A stretch of DNA of 64,000 bases, taken from the NCBI RefSeq assembly GCF_015291705.1, contig NZ_CP030050.1, forward strand, positions 1,240,001 through 1,304,000, written 5' to 3'. A program made the position numbers and the translations under genes. Numbering within the stretch: the first letter of the stretch is position 1; the number at the start of each line of letters is the position of its first letter. Below, in pieces: positions 28,337 to 38,004 of this stretch. Under the pieces are notes generated by a model. The model ran no database searches. It was not told the origin of the DNA and worked only from the letters and a program-made list of their open reading frames with translations. The stretch is from Bradyrhizobium arachidis (GTDB taxonomy: Bacteria; Pseudomonadota; Alphaproteobacteria; Rhizobiales; Xanthobacteraceae).

Positions 28337-28365
28337 CTGAAAGGAAAAGGGTAAAGTTTTAGGCA
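28337..28365 (-). promoter_or_regulatory. Conserved element upstream of chemoreceptor 2
   Basis: Contains aagggtaaa and ttaggcag about 134 bases before the start codon and matches the element at 25836-25862 in sequence and distance. It is probably part of a promoter or operator retained after duplication. The wider gap 28214-28485 shows no gene and also serves the small gene on the plus strand. Confidence 0.5.
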
Positions 28366-28485
28366 GCCGGCCGCACTGTAGAAATACGGAATTACCAGAA
28401 GTTGTAATGGGTTGGCCGGATGGAACCGGCGCGCGAGATCGGCGTTGGGACTACCGTTGGCAATTTGCCTGAAGGGGGCCTCGCA

Positions 28486-28641
28486 ATGCTGGTCGGCGTA
28501 CTCGTCACCTTTCTCGTCGTTATTCTCGTGCTTTATCTCATCAACATGCTGCCGATGGACGGCCGCGCCAAGCAGATCGCGCGCGTGATCGTGATCATCA
28601 TCGGCATCGTGTCGTTGTTGAAATATCTCGCGGTGTTTTAG
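28486..28641 (+). CDS. Small membrane protein, Thivi_2564 type
   Basis: A 51-residue protein with two hydrophobic stretches (LVGVLVTFLVVILVLYLINM and ARVIVIIIGIVSLLKYLAVF) separated by LPMDGRAKQ, the pattern of the small Thivi_2564 family as I remember it. Function is unknown. The ATG at 28486 is preferred because agggggc precedes it; a longer frame from 28420 adds a non-hydrophobic leader. Confidence 0.75.
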   Translation: MLVGVLVTFLVVILVLYLINMLPMDGRAKQIARVIVIIIGIVSLLKYLAVF

Positions 28642-28667
28642 CGAGAGCGGCCTACGGCCCAAACAGA

Positions 28668-28695
28668 AAGCCCCGGCGCGAGCCGGGGCTTCGTT
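28668..28695 (+). terminator. Rho-independent terminator after the small membrane gene
   Basis: The stem agccccggc / gccggggct with a short loop is followed by tcgttcg and lies 27 bases past the stop of the small membrane protein gene. It also lies just past the stop of the convergent csbD-like gene and may serve both. Confidence 0.75.
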
Positions 28696-28704
28696 CGTGC
28701 CGCA

Positions 28705-28905
28705 CTAGTGCAGCGACTTCAGCCAGTCGTCGACGTCCTGACGGACCTGGTCCTTGGCCTTGCCGTAGCGTTCCTGCAGCCGGCCTTCGAGCTGCTCGCG
28801 GCGTCCCTCGATCAGCTGGAGGTCGTCGTCAGTGAGCTTGCCCCATTTCTCCTTGGCCGATCCCTTGAACTGCTTCCAGTTTCCTTCGATGCGATTCCAA
28901 TCCAT
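28705..28905 (-). CDS. CsbD family stress-response protein
   Basis: A 66-residue, highly charged protein with the CsbD signature: MDWNRIEGNWKQFKGSAKEK at the start, then WGKLTDDDL and EGRLQERYGKAKDQ. CsbD-like proteins are abundant under general stress in many bacteria but their biochemical role is unknown. A GGGAGA ribosome binding site favours the ATG at 28905 over the ATG two codons upstream, which overlaps that site. Confidence 0.88.
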   Translation of the reverse strand: MDWNRIEGNWKQFKGSAKEKWGKLTDDDLQLIEGRREQLEGRLQERYGKAKDQVRQDVDDWLKSLH

Positions 28906-28986
28906 GACCATCTCCCGTTGGTTGATGGCCCGACAACGCGAGGCGCGCGCAGCCGTTCCGCGGCGCGCCGCGGCGTTTCGCCCAAC

Positions 28987-29016
28987 AAAAAAGCCCCGGC
29001 TCGCGCCGGGGCTTTT
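28987..29016. terminator. Bidirectional-looking terminator between glcB and the csbD-like gene
   Basis: A run of A, the stem agccccggc / gccggggct with loop tcgc, then tttt, so it has a T-tract on both strands. It lies 36 bases beyond the glcB stop (minus strand) and is the clearest intrinsic terminator in the window. The same stem is used by the hairpin at 28668-28695. Confidence 0.85.
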
Positions 29017-29051
29017 GACGTCCGAATGACCGGGCTCAACCCGCCGCCTTG

Positions 29052-31217
29052 TTATCCAAGCGCCTTGGCCTCGCGGCGGCGCGCGGTGAGGATGTATTCG
29101 GTGTAGCCGTTCGGCTGCTCGCGTCCCCTGAAGATGAGGTCGCAGGCGGCCTTGAAGGCAACGCCGTCGAAGGCTGGCGCCATCGGCTTGTAGATCGGAT
29201 CGCCCGCGTTCTGCTTGTCGACGACGACGGCCATGCGTTTGAGCGATTCCATCACCTGCGCCTCGGTGATCACGCCCTGGTGCAGCCAGTTGGCGAGATG
29301 CTGGCTGGAGATGCGCAAGGTCGCGCGGTCTTCCATCAGGCCGACATCGTGGATGTCAGGCACCTTGGAGCAGCCGACGCCCTGGTCGATCCAGCGCACG
29401 ACGTAACCGAGGATGCCCTGGCAGTTGTTGTCGATCTCCTGCTTGACGTCGTCAGGCGCCCAGTTCGACTTCGATACCGGAATGGTGAGGATGTCCGAGA
29501 GCTTGGCGCGCGGGCCACCCTTGGTCAGCTCCTGCTGACGTGCGATGACGTTGACCTGGTGGTAGTGCAGCGCGTGCAAGGTCGCCGCGGTCGGTGAGGG
29601 CACCCACGCCGTGGTGGCGCCGGCCTGCGGATGCGCGAGCTTCTGCGCCAGCATGTCCGCCATCTTGTCGGGGGCGGCCCACATGCCCTTGCCGATCTGG
29701 GCATGGCCGGGCAGGCCGTCGATCAGGCCCATGTCGACGTTCCAGTCCTCATAGGCCTTGATCCAGGCCTGCGCCTTCATCTCGTTCTTGCGGATCATCG
29801 GACCCGCTTCCATCGAGGTGTGGATCTCGTCGCCGGTGCGGTCGAGGAAGCCGGTGTTGATGAACATGATGCGCTTGGAGGCGCGCTGGATGCAGGCCTT
29901 GAGGTTGACGGTGGTGCGCCGCTCCTCGTCCATGATGCCGACCTTGAGCGTGTTCTCGGGCAGGCCGAGCATCTTCTCGACGCGATCAAAAATCTCGCAG
30001 GTGAGCGAGACTTCGTCCGGCCCGTGCATCTTCGGCTTGACGATATAGGCCGATCCGGTGCGGCTGTTCTTGACCTTGGAGTTACCCTTGAGGTCGTGGA
30101 TGGCGAGCAGGCCGGAGACGGCGGCATCGAGCAGGCCTTCCGGCACTTCCTCGCCCTTCTCGTCGAGCACCGCGTCGGTGAACATGTGGTGACCGCAATT
30201 GCGCATCAGGAGCAGGCTGCGGCCGTGCAGCTTGAGCTCGCCCTTGCCGTCGGGCGTCTTGTAGACGCGGTCGGCGTTGAGCGAGCGCGTCAGCGTCTTG
30301 CCGCCCTTCTCGAAGTCCGCCGACAGCGTGCCGTTCATCAGGCCGAGCGTGTTGCGATAGACCAGCACCTTGTCCTCGGCGTCGACCGCGGCGACCGAGT
30401 CTTCCATGTCGAGAATGGTGGAGACGGCGGCTTCCATGATCATGTCGGCGACGCCGGCCGGATCGTCCTTGCCGATCGCGCTGCTGCGGTCGATCTCCAC
30501 CTCGACATGCAGGCCGTTGTTGACAAGCAGCACCGCTGACGGTGCGGCTGCATCGCCCTGGAAGCCGGCGAACTGCGCGGCGTTCTTCAGTGCGGTGGCA
30601 TTGCCGCTCTTCAGCTTCACCGCGAGCTGGCCCGCGACCACATTGTAGGCGGTGACGTCGGTGTGGCTGCCGGTCGCGAGCGGCGCGGCGGCGTCGAGGA
30701 AGGCCTTTGCTTTCGCGATCACCTTGTCGCCGCGGGCCTTGTTGTAACCCTTGCCGCCCTCGGAAGGATCGTGCGGGATCGCGTCGGTGCCGTAAAAGGC
30801 GTCATAGAGCGAACCCCAGCGCGCGTTCGCCGCGTTCAGCGCATAGCGCGCATTGGTGAGCGGCACGACGAGCTGCGGGCCGCAGATCTTGCCGATCTCC
30901 TCGTCGACATTGGCGGTCTCGACCTTCTGCGTCGCCGGCTCCGGGACGAGATAGCCGATCTGCTTCAGGAACGCGGTGTAGGCGTCGAGGTCGAACGCCT
31001 TGCCCTTGTTGGCGCGGTGCCAGTCGTCGATCTTGGCCTGGAGCGCGTCGCGGAACGCCAGCAGCTCGCGGTTCTTCGGTCCCAACTCCTTGATGATGCC
31101 AGCAACCCCGGCCCAGAACGCATCCGGCGCGATCCCCGTTTTCGGGGCCGCTTCCTTGGCGATGAAGTCAAACAGGACGGGAGCGATCTTCAATCCGTGG
31201 GCGTCGACGCGTTTCAT
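29052..31217 (-). CDS. glcB: Malate synthase G
   Basis: A 721-residue malate synthase of the G type, which condenses glyoxylate with acetyl-CoA to malate. Recognisable segments are [48 protein letters not shown] and the nucleotide-side [15 protein letters not shown]. The length is that of isoform G rather than the shorter isoform A. Start [14 protein letters not shown]. No isocitrate lyase lies nearby in this window, so it may serve glycolate/glyoxylate use or the glyoxylate shunt with a distant partner. Confidence 0.97.
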   Translation of the reverse strand: MKRVDAHGLKIAPVLFDFIAKEAAPKTGIAPDAFWAGVAGIIKELGPKNRELLAFRDALQAKIDDWHRANKGKAFDLDAYTAFLKQIGYLVPEPATQKVETANVDEEIGKICGPQLVVPLTNARYALNAANARWGSLYDAFYGTDAIPHDPSEGGKGYNKARGDKVIAKAKAFLDAAAPLATGSHTDVTAYNVVAGQLAVKLKSGNATALKNAAQFAGFQGDAAAPSAVLLVNNGLHVEVEIDRSSAIGKDDPAGVADMIMEAAVSTILDMEDSVAAVDAEDKVLVYRNTLGLMNGTLSADFEKGGKTLTRSLNADRVYKTPDGKGELKLHGRSLLLMRNCGHHMFTDAVLDEKGEEVPEGLLDAAVSGLLAIHDLKGNSKVKNSRTGSAYIVKPKMHGPDEVSLTCEIFDRVEKMLGLPENTLKVGIMDEERRTTVNLKACIQRASKRIMFINTGFLDRTGDEIHTSMEAGPMIRKNEMKAQAWIKAYEDWNVDMGLIDGLPGHAQIGKGMWAAPDKMADMLAQKLAHPQAGATTAWVPSPTAATLHALHYHQVNVIARQQELTKGGPRAKLSDILTIPVSKSNWAPDDVKQEIDNNCQGILGYVVRWIDQGVGCSKVPDIHDVGLMEDRATLRISSQHLANWLHQGVITEAQVMESLKRMAVVVDKQNAGDPIYKPMAPAFDGVAFKAACDLIFRGREQPNGYTEYILTARRREAKALG

Positions 31218-31621
31218 GATGGGCTTTCTTGTTGGAAATGGCTGTTTTTGGCTGCTTTTGACCCGACAGCAGCAAAATGCGCCCACGAGGGGCGGCTTTC
31301 GGGGACCTATTAGCCCCAAAATCGAGGCGGTGAGAAGACCCCCAAAGGTTTGTCAAAATGTCAAGGCGAGGGGGTTGGCTCGTTTTACAAACCGATCGGG
31401 CCCGGCTCCACACCACGCGCACAACTGCGCTCCCTCCCCCTTGCGGGGGAGGGCGGGGGAGAGGGGTGGCCCAGGAATTGGTGTGTCTGAGTTCGACGGA
31501 GCGAGTGCTAGTGATGGAGAGAGTCCCCGTGTGGACCCCTCTCCCTAACCCTCCCCCGCAAGGGGGGAGGGAACGCACTGCCCGTGTGGCGCCGCGCGCG
31601 TGCCAGCGAAAGCACGTGTGC
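31218..31621. repeat. Intergenic region with GC-rich inverted repeat between glcB and cysN
   Basis: This 404-base stretch has no gene. Its left part (31218-31429) is the likely glcB promoter region. At 31431-31573, an arm reading tccctcccccttgcggggga is mirrored about 100 bases later by the inverse motif (ctcccccgcaaggggg), and ggggagaggggt at 31456-31467 pairs with acccctctccc at 31535-31545. The result is a long fold-back of about 140 bases, probably another mobile palindromic element or a terminator for cysN. Confidence 0.65.
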
Positions 31622-33538
31622 TCAAATATTCGCGGCGAGGTCCACGAGCTCGTCGAACAGCACGCCTGATGTCTTGAGCATGAGTTCGATCTCGTCTGCC
31701 GCCTCGGCGACCGTCCGCTTCGACGTGTCGATCACGAGCTCTGCCGCCTGCGGCGCCTCGTAGTCGTTGCCGATGCCGGTGAACGAGGCGAGCGCGCCGG
31801 CGCGGGCTTTCTTGTAATGGCCCTTGGGATCGCGCTCCTCGCACACCTCCGCCGGCGTCGCGACATGAATCTCGCGGAAGGCGGTGTCGGCGATGCGGCG
31901 CGCGGTGGCGCGGTCCTCGCGGGCGGGCGAGACGGCCGCAACGATCGCGATATGGCCGTTGCGGGCGAGATGTGTCGCGACCTCGGCGAGGCGGCGGATG
32001 TTCTCGCTGCGATCGGCGGCCGAGAAGCCGAGATCGCTGTTGAGGCCGGCGCGCAGCGTGTCGCCGTCGAGCAGGATCGGCGAGCCGCCATTGGTGAAGA
32101 GACGCCGCTCCAGCGCCCGCGCCAGCGTCGACTTGCCGGAGGCCGGCAGGCCGGTGAGCCAGACAACGGCACCGTTGTGGCGATAGCGCGCGGAACGCTC
32201 GTCCGGTCGCAGCGCCGATTCCACCGGCACGATGTCGACAGGCACTGCGCGCTGGCCGGCATCGACCGACAGCACCAGGCCGCCGCCGGCGATGCGTCCG
32301 GACACTTCGATCACGAGGCGGCCGGTGCGCGGGTTCTCGGTGTAGGGATCGGTGGCAATCGGATTCGAAAGAGAAATGTCGATCTCGCCGACATGGTTAC
32401 GGCCGATCGCCTTGTTCTCGCTGCTGGAGAGCTCGCCGGGATCGACCGCCTTCTCGATCGCGACGACGGTGGCGCGGCTTTCCTTCGGTCCGCAGCGCAC
32501 CAGCAGCTGGTCGCCCTTGGCGAGCGGCTTGTCGTGCAGCCAGAAGATGCGCGCGCGCAGCCGCCGCGTCTCGCGCGGGGCGGCGCCCGCATGCGCGATG
32601 ATGTCGCCGCGCTCGATGAACAATTCGCGGTCGAGCGTGATGCCGACCGAGCGGCCCGCGCCCTGACGGCTTGCGATTGGTGTCAGCGGCCAGCTCTCGA
32701 CCGACTTGATCTTCGCGATCTTGCCGGCCGGCATAATCACGATCTCGTCGCCGGCAATGAGGCTGCCGGATTCGATGCGGCCCGCCACGATGCGGCGGTC
32801 GTCGAACTTGTAGATCGCCTGCACCGGCAGGCGCAGCGCCAGCGCTTCCAGCGGCCGGGCCGGCTCGAGCCGGTCAAGCGCCTCGACCACGGTCGGTCCC
32901 TTGTACCAGCCGATGCGGTCGGTGTGCTCGGCGACGCCGTCGCCATCGCGCGCCGAAATCGGGATCACCGCTGTCGGCGTCACGCCGAGGCCGTTCAGAT
33001 GCGCCGAGATTTCCTCGCTGATCGCCTTGAAGCGGTCGGATGAGAAATCGACGCGGTCCATCTTGTTGACGACGACGGCGACCTGCTTCACGCCGAGCAG
33101 ATGCAGGAGATAGCCGTGCCGCCGGGTCTGGTCGCGCACGCCTTCGAGCGCATCGATGATCAGCACGGCGCCGTCGGCTTGCGAGGCGCCGGTGATCATG
33201 TTGCGCAGGAATTCGGCGTGGCCGGGCGCGTCGATCAGCACGATGTCGCGCGAATTGGTGCGGAAGCGGATCTGCGTGGTGTCGATGGTGATGCCCTGGT
33301 CGCGCTCTGTCTGCAGCGCATCGAGCAGGAACGACCATTCGAACGGCATGCCGCGCCGCGCGCTGACGGCTTTCAGCATTTCCAGCTTGCCCTCGGGCAG
33401 GCTGCCGGTCTCGTGCAGGAGACGACCGACCAGCGTCGACTTGCCGTGATCGACATGGCCGACGATGACGATGCGCACTTGCGGACGCGTGGTGCCGTTC
33501 GGCGTGGCGGACGACGTGGGGGTGACGATCATGTTCAT
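31622..33538 (-). CDS. cysN: Bifunctional sulfate adenylyltransferase subunit 1 / APS kinase (CysNC)
   Basis: A 638-residue fusion. Residues 1 to about 440 are the EF-Tu-like GTPase CysN: P-loop GHVDHGKS at 27-34, DAPGHAEF and NKMD motifs. The remainder is an adenylylsulfate kinase with its own P-loop GLPASGKST (about 462) and SNLG-type [19 protein letters not shown]. With CysD it makes APS from ATP and sulfate, and the second domain phosphorylates it to PAPS. The fusion resembles rhizobial NodQ, but no other nod gene is present, so general sulfur metabolism is the safer reading. It follows cysD by 20 bases. Confidence 0.95.
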   Translation of the reverse strand: MNMIVTPTSSATPNGTTRPQVRIVIVGHVDHGKSTLVGRLLHETGSLPEGKLEMLKAVSARRGMPFEWSFLLDALQTERDQGITIDTTQIRFRTNSRDIVLIDAPGHAEFLRNMITGASQADGAVLIIDALEGVRDQTRRHGYLLHLLGVKQVAVVVNKMDRVDFSSDRFKAISEEISAHLNGLGVTPTAVIPISARDGDGVAEHTDRIGWYKGPTVVEALDRLEPARPLEALALRLPVQAIYKFDDRRIVAGRIESGSLIAGDEIVIMPAGKIAKIKSVESWPLTPIASRQGAGRSVGITLDRELFIERGDIIAHAGAAPRETRRLRARIFWLHDKPLAKGDQLLVRCGPKESRATVVAIEKAVDPGELSSSENKAIGRNHVGEIDISLSNPIATDPYTENPRTGRLVIEVSGRIAGGGLVLSVDAGQRAVPVDIVPVESALRPDERSARYRHNGAVVWLTGLPASGKSTLARALERRLFTNGGSPILLDGDTLRAGLNSDLGFSAADRSENIRRLAEVATHLARNGHIAIVAAVSPAREDRATARRIADTAFREIHVATPAEVCEERDPKGHYKKARAGALASFTGIGNDYEAPQAAELVIDTSKRTVAEAADEIELMLKTSGVLFDELVDLAANI

Positions 33539-33558
33539 AGCCGCGGTGCGTCCTAAAA

Positions 33559-34455
33559 TCAGAGATAGCCGGCGACGCGCAGGCGCTCGAAAGCGTCCTC
33601 GGTCTCATGGTCGAGCGCACGGCCGGCGCGCTCCGGCACCTTGGTCTGCTCGAGCTCGATCAGGATCTCGTCGATGGTCGACGCGGTCGAATTCACGGGG
33701 TTGGTGATGTCCTGATCGCCCAGCGAGCGATAGCGCTTGCCGTCCTTGGCAAGATACAGCGGGATGATCGGAATGTTCTCGCGCTTGGTGTAGGCCCAGA
33801 TGTCGGCCTCGGTCCAATGCAGGATCGGGTGGATGCGCAGGTGAGCGCCCTGGGGAGGCGAGGCGTTGAAATGATCCCAGAACTCCGGCGGCTGGTCGCG
33901 CACGTCCCAATTGCCTTCGAGACCGCGCGGTGAGAACACGCGCTCCTTGGCGCGGGTGGCCTCCTCGTCGCGGCGTATGCCGGCGATCAGGCCGTCAAAA
34001 CCGTATTTGCCGAGCGCCATCTTGAGGCCCTCGGTCTTGCGCGCGGCGGAACGGGCGGCGGGGGGAAGCGTCGGGTCGACCGCATCGATGGGCGGGCAGG
34101 GCTCGACGCGCAGGTCGAGATCCCACTCCTTCCCGTAATGATCGCGAAAGCGATACATCTCCGGAAACTTCTTGCCGGTGTCGACATGGAGGGCCGGGAA
34201 CGGCATGCGACCGAAGAAGGCTTTCCGCGCCAGCCAGATCATGACGTTGGAGTCCTTGCCGAGCGACCACAAGAGGGCGATCTTTTTCAGGCGGGCAAAG
34301 GCCTCGCGGAAGATGTAGATGCTCTGGGCTTCGAGCTGGTCGAGATGGTCCATGCTGGGCGCAAGATCAGCAGAAAATTCTTGCGTGCCCGAGCGGCTGA
34401 CGAGGGCCGGGCTGCTCACTCCGACAACTGCGGAATCGTCCTTGAGAAGATGCAT
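33559..34455 (-). CDS. cysD: Sulfate adenylyltransferase subunit 2
   Basis: A 298-residue ATP-PP-loop enzyme that forms APS with the CysN GTPase. The PP-loop is [20 protein letters not shown]; further motifs are [28 protein letters not shown] and [12 protein letters not shown]. Most relatives begin close to [19 protein letters not shown]; here a further 34 residues precede it from the ATG at 34455, and an in-frame extension to 34545 would run into the promoter region. The true start is uncertain between those options. Confidence 0.94.
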   Translation of the reverse strand: MHLLKDDSAVVGVSSPALVSRSGTQEFSADLAPSMDHLDQLEAQSIYIFREAFARLKKIALLWSLGKDSNVMIWLARKAFFGRMPFPALHVDTGKKFPEMYRFRDHYGKEWDLDLRVEPCPPIDAVDPTLPPAARSAARKTEGLKMALGKYGFDGLIAGIRRDEEATRAKERVFSPRGLEGNWDVRDQPPEFWDHFNASPPQGAHLRIHPILHWTEADIWAYTKRENIPIIPLYLAKDGKRYRSLGDQDITNPVNSTASTIDEILIELEQTKVPERAGRALDHETEDAFERLRVAGYL

Positions 34456-34598
34456 CTCTGGCACTTTGCGTTTGGAGGCGAAAATTCTATAGTTGCGGTG
34501 CAGAAGAGAAGAAAAAATTTTCTCTTTGCGCGCTCGAAACGACACATATATAGAAAATAATTCCAGTCAACCCCGGATGTGGGGGAAGCGAGTATCGC
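34456..34598. promoter_or_regulatory. Divergent promoter region of the cysD and cysG operons
   Basis: This 143-base divergent gap is much richer in A and T than the surrounding DNA, with the palindrome gaaaaaattttc near 34508 and an acatatatag stretch near 34545. It probably holds promoters and the binding site for a CysB/Cbl-type activator; no exact operator can be assigned by eye. Confidence 0.6.
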
Positions 34599-36023
34599 AT
34601 GCGGTTCTTGCCGGTGTTTCTCGATCTCAAGGCCGGTCCGGTGGTCCTCATCGGCGCGGGCGAGCTTTTGCGCGCAAAATTGCGCGTGCTCGCCGCTGCC
34701 GGTGCGCGCATCCGCGTGCATGCGATCGACGGCAATCATGACCTCGGCCTCGGCTCCGAGGACGCGGCGCGCGTTGAGATCGCGAGCGGCGATCCGCTGA
34801 CCGCTGACCTCGCCGGCGTCATCGCCATCGTCTGCGCCGGCGCGGGTGACGTCGGCGTGGCCATGTCGGTTCGCGCCAAGGCGCTCGGCCTCCCCGTCAA
34901 CGTCATGGACGATCTCGAACATTCCAGCTTCATCTTCCCGGCCATCGTCGATCGCGGCGATGTCGTGGTCGCGGTTGGCACCGGCGGAACGTCACCGGTG
35001 GTGGCGCGGCGCGTGCGCGAGAAGATCGAGGCGCTGCTGCCCGCGCGCATCGGCGAGCTCGCCGAGTTCATCGGCACCTTTCGCAAATCGATCAATGAGC
35101 GGATCGCCGAGTTTCCGCTGCGCCGCCGCTTCTGGGAGCGCGTCATCGACGGTCCGATCGGCGCTTCGGTGCTCGCCGGCCGCAAGCGCGAGGCGGACGT
35201 GGCGCTCAAGTCCATTTCTGATCCGTCGGCATTTGCGCGCGCGGACAAGCCGGAAGGCTCGGTCGCGCTGGTGGGTGCCGGTCCCGGCGATCCTGACCTT
35301 CTCACCATCAAGGCGCTGCGTGCGCTGCAGGATGCCGACATCGTCTTCCATGACGAGCTGGTCTCGCCCGAAATCCTCGATCGCATCCGCCGCGACACAA
35401 CGCGCGTTGCGGTCGGCCGCCGCGTCGGCAAGCCCGGCATCGGCCAGGACGCCATCAACAAGCGCATGATCGAGGCCGCGCAGTCCGGCCAGCGCGTGGT
35501 GCGGCTGAAGGGCGGCGATCCCTTCGTGTTCGGCCGTGGCGGCGAAGAAGTCGAAGCGCTGCGCGCCGCCGGAATCGCCTACTCGATCATTCCCGGCATC
35601 ACCGCGGGGCTCGGCGGCGCCGCCGATTTCGAGGTGCCGCTCACCTTCCGTCATGAAGCGACCCGCATCACTTTCCTCACCGCGCACAAGGCGCGCGATG
35701 CCGAAGCCGTGGACTGGTCGACGCTGACCGACACCAGGATGACCGTCGTGGTCTACATGGGCATGACCGCCGCGCCCGCGATCCGCGAGGGCCTGTTCGC
35801 CGCCGGCCGCTCGCCGGAGACGCCGGTCGGCGTCTTCGCCCGCGTCACGCGTCCCGACGCGCAAGGCGCGATCGGCACGCTGCGCGATCTGCCCGAGCTC
35901 GTGCGGCGGACCAATGGCGGTCCCGCCATCCTCATCATCGGCGACGTGGTCCGGCATGCCGGCTCGCTTCGCCGCCAAACCCCAAAACAAATCATCTCTG
36001 ACCTATTGGATGCAGCCGAATGA
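34599..36023 (+). CDS. cysG: Siroheme synthase CysG
   Basis: A 474-residue multifunctional enzyme that converts uroporphyrinogen III to siroheme, the cofactor of sulfite reductase. Residues 1 to about 150 are the NAD-dependent dehydrogenase/chelatase (FLDLKAGPVVLIGAGELLRA, FIFPAIVDRGDVVVAVGTGG). From about 224 the SUMT methyltransferase follows with VALVGAGPGDPDLLTIKA, VRLKGGDPFVFGRGGEE and YSIIPGITAGLG. The start ATG begins MRFLPVFLDL. It overlaps the next gene by four bases. Confidence 0.95.
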   Translation: MRFLPVFLDLKAGPVVLIGAGELLRAKLRVLAAAGARIRVHAIDGNHDLGLGSEDAARVEIASGDPLTADLAGVIAIVCAGAGDVGVAMSVRAKALGLPVNVMDDLEHSSFIFPAIVDRGDVVVAVGTGGTSPVVARRVREKIEALLPARIGELAEFIGTFRKSINERIAEFPLRRRFWERVIDGPIGASVLAGRKREADVALKSISDPSAFARADKPEGSVALVGAGPGDPDLLTIKALRALQDADIVFHDELVSPEILDRIRRDTTRVAVGRRVGKPGIGQDAINKRMIEAAQSGQRVVRLKGGDPFVFGRGGEEVEALRAAGIAYSIIPGITAGLGGAADFEVPLTFRHEATRITFLTAHKARDAEAVDWSTLTDTRMTVVVYMGMTAAPAIREGLFAAGRSPETPVGVFARVTRPDAQGAIGTLRDLPELVRRTNGGPAILIIGDVVRHAGSLRRQTPKQIISDLLDAAE

Positions 36024-36337
36024 CCTCCCCGCTCGAACAGAAGAAGATCAAGATCGCCGGCCCCTCGGTCGTGACCGCCAACCGCACCTGGGACGGCATT
36101 GTGGTGTACCGCACCGCCGCCAAGAGCTGGTCCGCCGACCTCTCGGAAGCTGCGATCGTGCGCAACTCCGACGAGGCCAAAGCGTTGCTTGCAGAGTCGG
36201 TCGCCGATGACGTCGGCGCCATCGGCCCCTATATCGCCCCGGTGCAGGTCGGCGCGGACGGCAAGATCGAACCCGGCAACCTGCGCGAACAGATCCGCCG
36301 CACCGGTGTGACCATCGGGTCGTCGGCTCAGGCTTAA
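36020..36337 (+). CDS. DUF2849 family protein
   Basis: A 105-residue protein with features of DUF2849: KIAGPSVVTANRTWDGIVVYR near the start, then SWSADLSEA and EARALLAE-like and GPYIAPV segments. It has no metal-binding or transmembrane motif. Its position between cysG and cysI in a coupled operon (ATGA overlap with cysG, 11 bases before cysI) argues for a role in sulfite reduction, but no biochemical function is known to me. Confidence 0.85.
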   Translation: MTSPLEQKKIKIAGPSVVTANRTWDGIVVYRTAAKSWSADLSEAAIVRNSDEAKALLAESVADDVGAIGPYIAPVQVGADGKIEPGNLREQIRRTGVTIGSSAQA

Positions 36338-36348
36338 GGCGCTTTCTT

Positions 36349-38004
36349 ATGTATGCTTACGACGAAATCGACCGCACGCTCGTCAACGAGCGCGTCTCGG
36401 AGTTCCGCGACCAGGTGAAGCGCCGCCTCTCCGGCGAGCTCACCGAGGACGAGTTCAAGATCCTGCGTCTTCAGAACGGCGTCTATCTGCAACTGCACGC
36501 CTACATGTTCCGCGTTGCGATTCCCTATGGAACGCTGGCGACGAACCAGCTGCGGGCGCTCGCCCATGTCGCGCGGAAGTACGATCGCGGCTACGGCCAT
36601 TTCACCACCCGGCAGAACATCCAGTTCAACTGGATCAAGCTCGCCGAGCTGCCGGATGCGCTGGAAGATCTCGCCCAGGTCGGCATCCATGCGATGCAGA
36701 CCTCCGGCAACAACATGCGCAATGTCACCTCGGACCAGTGGGCGGGCGTCGCGCCGGGCGAGATCGAGGATCCCCGCATCTGGTCGGAGCTGATCCGCCA
36801 GCATACCACGCTGCATCCGGAATTCTCGTTCCTGCCGCGCAAGTTCAAGATCGCGATCACCGCGTCGGACCATGACCGCGCCGCGATCAAGATCCACGAC
36901 ATCGGTCTGCGCCTGATCAAGAACGAGAAGGGCGAGACCGGCTTCGAGGTGCTGGTCGGCGGCGGCCTCGGCCGCACGCCGTTCATCGCCAAGACCATCA
37001 AGCACTTCGTGCATGGCCGCGATATCCTCAGCTACATCGAGGCGATCCTGCGCGTCTACAATCAGTACGGTCGCCGCGACAACATCTACAAGGCGCGCAT
37101 CAAGATCCTGGTGCACGAGCTCGGCATCGAGAAATTCGCGCGCGAAGTCGAGGACGAGTGGCAGCATATCCGCAACTCCTCGCTCCAGATCGACGACGAG
37201 GTGATCGAGGACATCCGCTCGCGCTTCACCTATCCCGCTTACGAGAAGCTGCCGCACATGCCGGACGAGCTGCGCCAGGCCGCGGCCGATCCTGAGTTCG
37301 AGGCATGGCGCAAGAACTCGGTGGCTCCGCACAAGGTGCAGGGCTATTCCATCGTCACGATCTCGCTGAAGCCGACCGGCGGGCCTCCGGGCGATGCCAC
37401 CGCCGAGCAGATGGATGCGCTGGCCGACCTCGCCGACAAATACTCGTTCGGCGAAATCCGCGTCGGGCACGAGCAGAACCTGGCGCTGCCGCACGTCGCC
37501 AAGCGCGATTTGCCGGCGCTGTGGAAGGCGCTCGACAAGCTCGGCCTCGCGACGCCGAACGTCAATCTGATCACCGACATCATTGCCTGCCCGGGGCTCG
37601 ATTATTGCTCGCTGGCCAATGCGCGCTCGATCCCGATCGCGCAGGAGCTGACGCGGCGCTTTGCCAATCACGAGCTCGCCAATCTGATCGGCCGGCTCCA
37701 CATCAACATCTCCGGCTGCATCAATGCCTGCGGCCATCACCATGTCGGCCACATCGGCATTCTTGGCGTCGAGAAGAACGGCGAGGAGGTCTACCAGATC
37801 ACCATCGGAGGCCGTGCCGACGAGAACGCCGCGCTCGGCACCCTGATCGGTCCCGGCGTCAAGTTCGACGAGGTCGCCGACGTCGTCGAGGACATCGTGG
37901 AAGCCTATCTCGCGCTGCGCGAGCGGCCCGAGGAGCTGTTCATGGACACCGTGAAGCGTCTCGGCGTCGAACCCTTCAAGGAGCGCGTCTATGCCACTCG
38001 TTAA
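36349..38004 (+). CDS. cysI: Ferredoxin-type nitrite/sulfite reductase, siroheme protein CysI
   Basis: A 551-residue siroheme [4Fe-4S] reductase that reduces sulfite to sulfide with six electrons. The cluster-binding cysteines are C414 and C420 (CPGLDYC) and C457 and C461 (SGCINACGHHH). The N-terminal half contains RLQNGVYLQLHAYMFRVAIP and GHFTTRQNIQFNW. No flavoprotein partner (CysJ) is encoded nearby, so electrons probably come from ferredoxin or another donor. It shares 14 bases with the DUF934 gene. Confidence 0.95.
   Translation: MYAYDEIDRTLVNERVSEFRDQVKRRLSGELTEDEFKILRLQNGVYLQLHAYMFRVAIPYGTLATNQLRALAHVARKYDRGYGHFTTRQNIQFNWIKLAELPDALEDLAQVGIHAMQTSGNNMRNVTSDQWAGVAPGEIEDPRIWSELIRQHTTLHPEFSFLPRKFKIAITASDHDRAAIKIHDIGLRLIKNEKGETGFEVLVGGGLGRTPFIAKTIKHFVHGRDILSYIEAILRVYNQYGRRDNIYKARIKILVHELGIEKFAREVEDEWQHIRNSSLQIDDEVIEDIRSRFTYPAYEKLPHMPDELRQAAADPEFEAWRKNSVAPHKVQGYSIVTISLKPTGGPPGDATAEQMDALADLADKYSFGEIRVGHEQNLALPHVAKRDLPALWKALDKLGLATPNVNLITDIIACPGLDYCSLANARSIPIAQELTRRFANHELANLIGRLHINISGCINACGHHHVGHIGILGVEKNGEEVYQITIGGRADENAALGTLIGPGVKFDEVADVVEDIVEAYLALRERPEELFMDTVKRLGVEPFKERVYATR

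Noticed and set aside
26102..28354. A 750-codon plus-strand frame over the second chemoreceptor
   Set aside because: It is fully antisense to a receptor with complete domains and has no family features.
31622..33538. CysNC considered as nodQ of a symbiosis island
   Set aside because: It is next to cysD in a complete assimilatory sulfur locus, with no other nod gene or nod-box in the window.
33559..34545. Longer cysD start giving 328 residues
   Set aside because: The extra N-terminal sequence is Arg/Lys-rich, is translated from the AT-rich divergent promoter region and is not found in the family as I know it.
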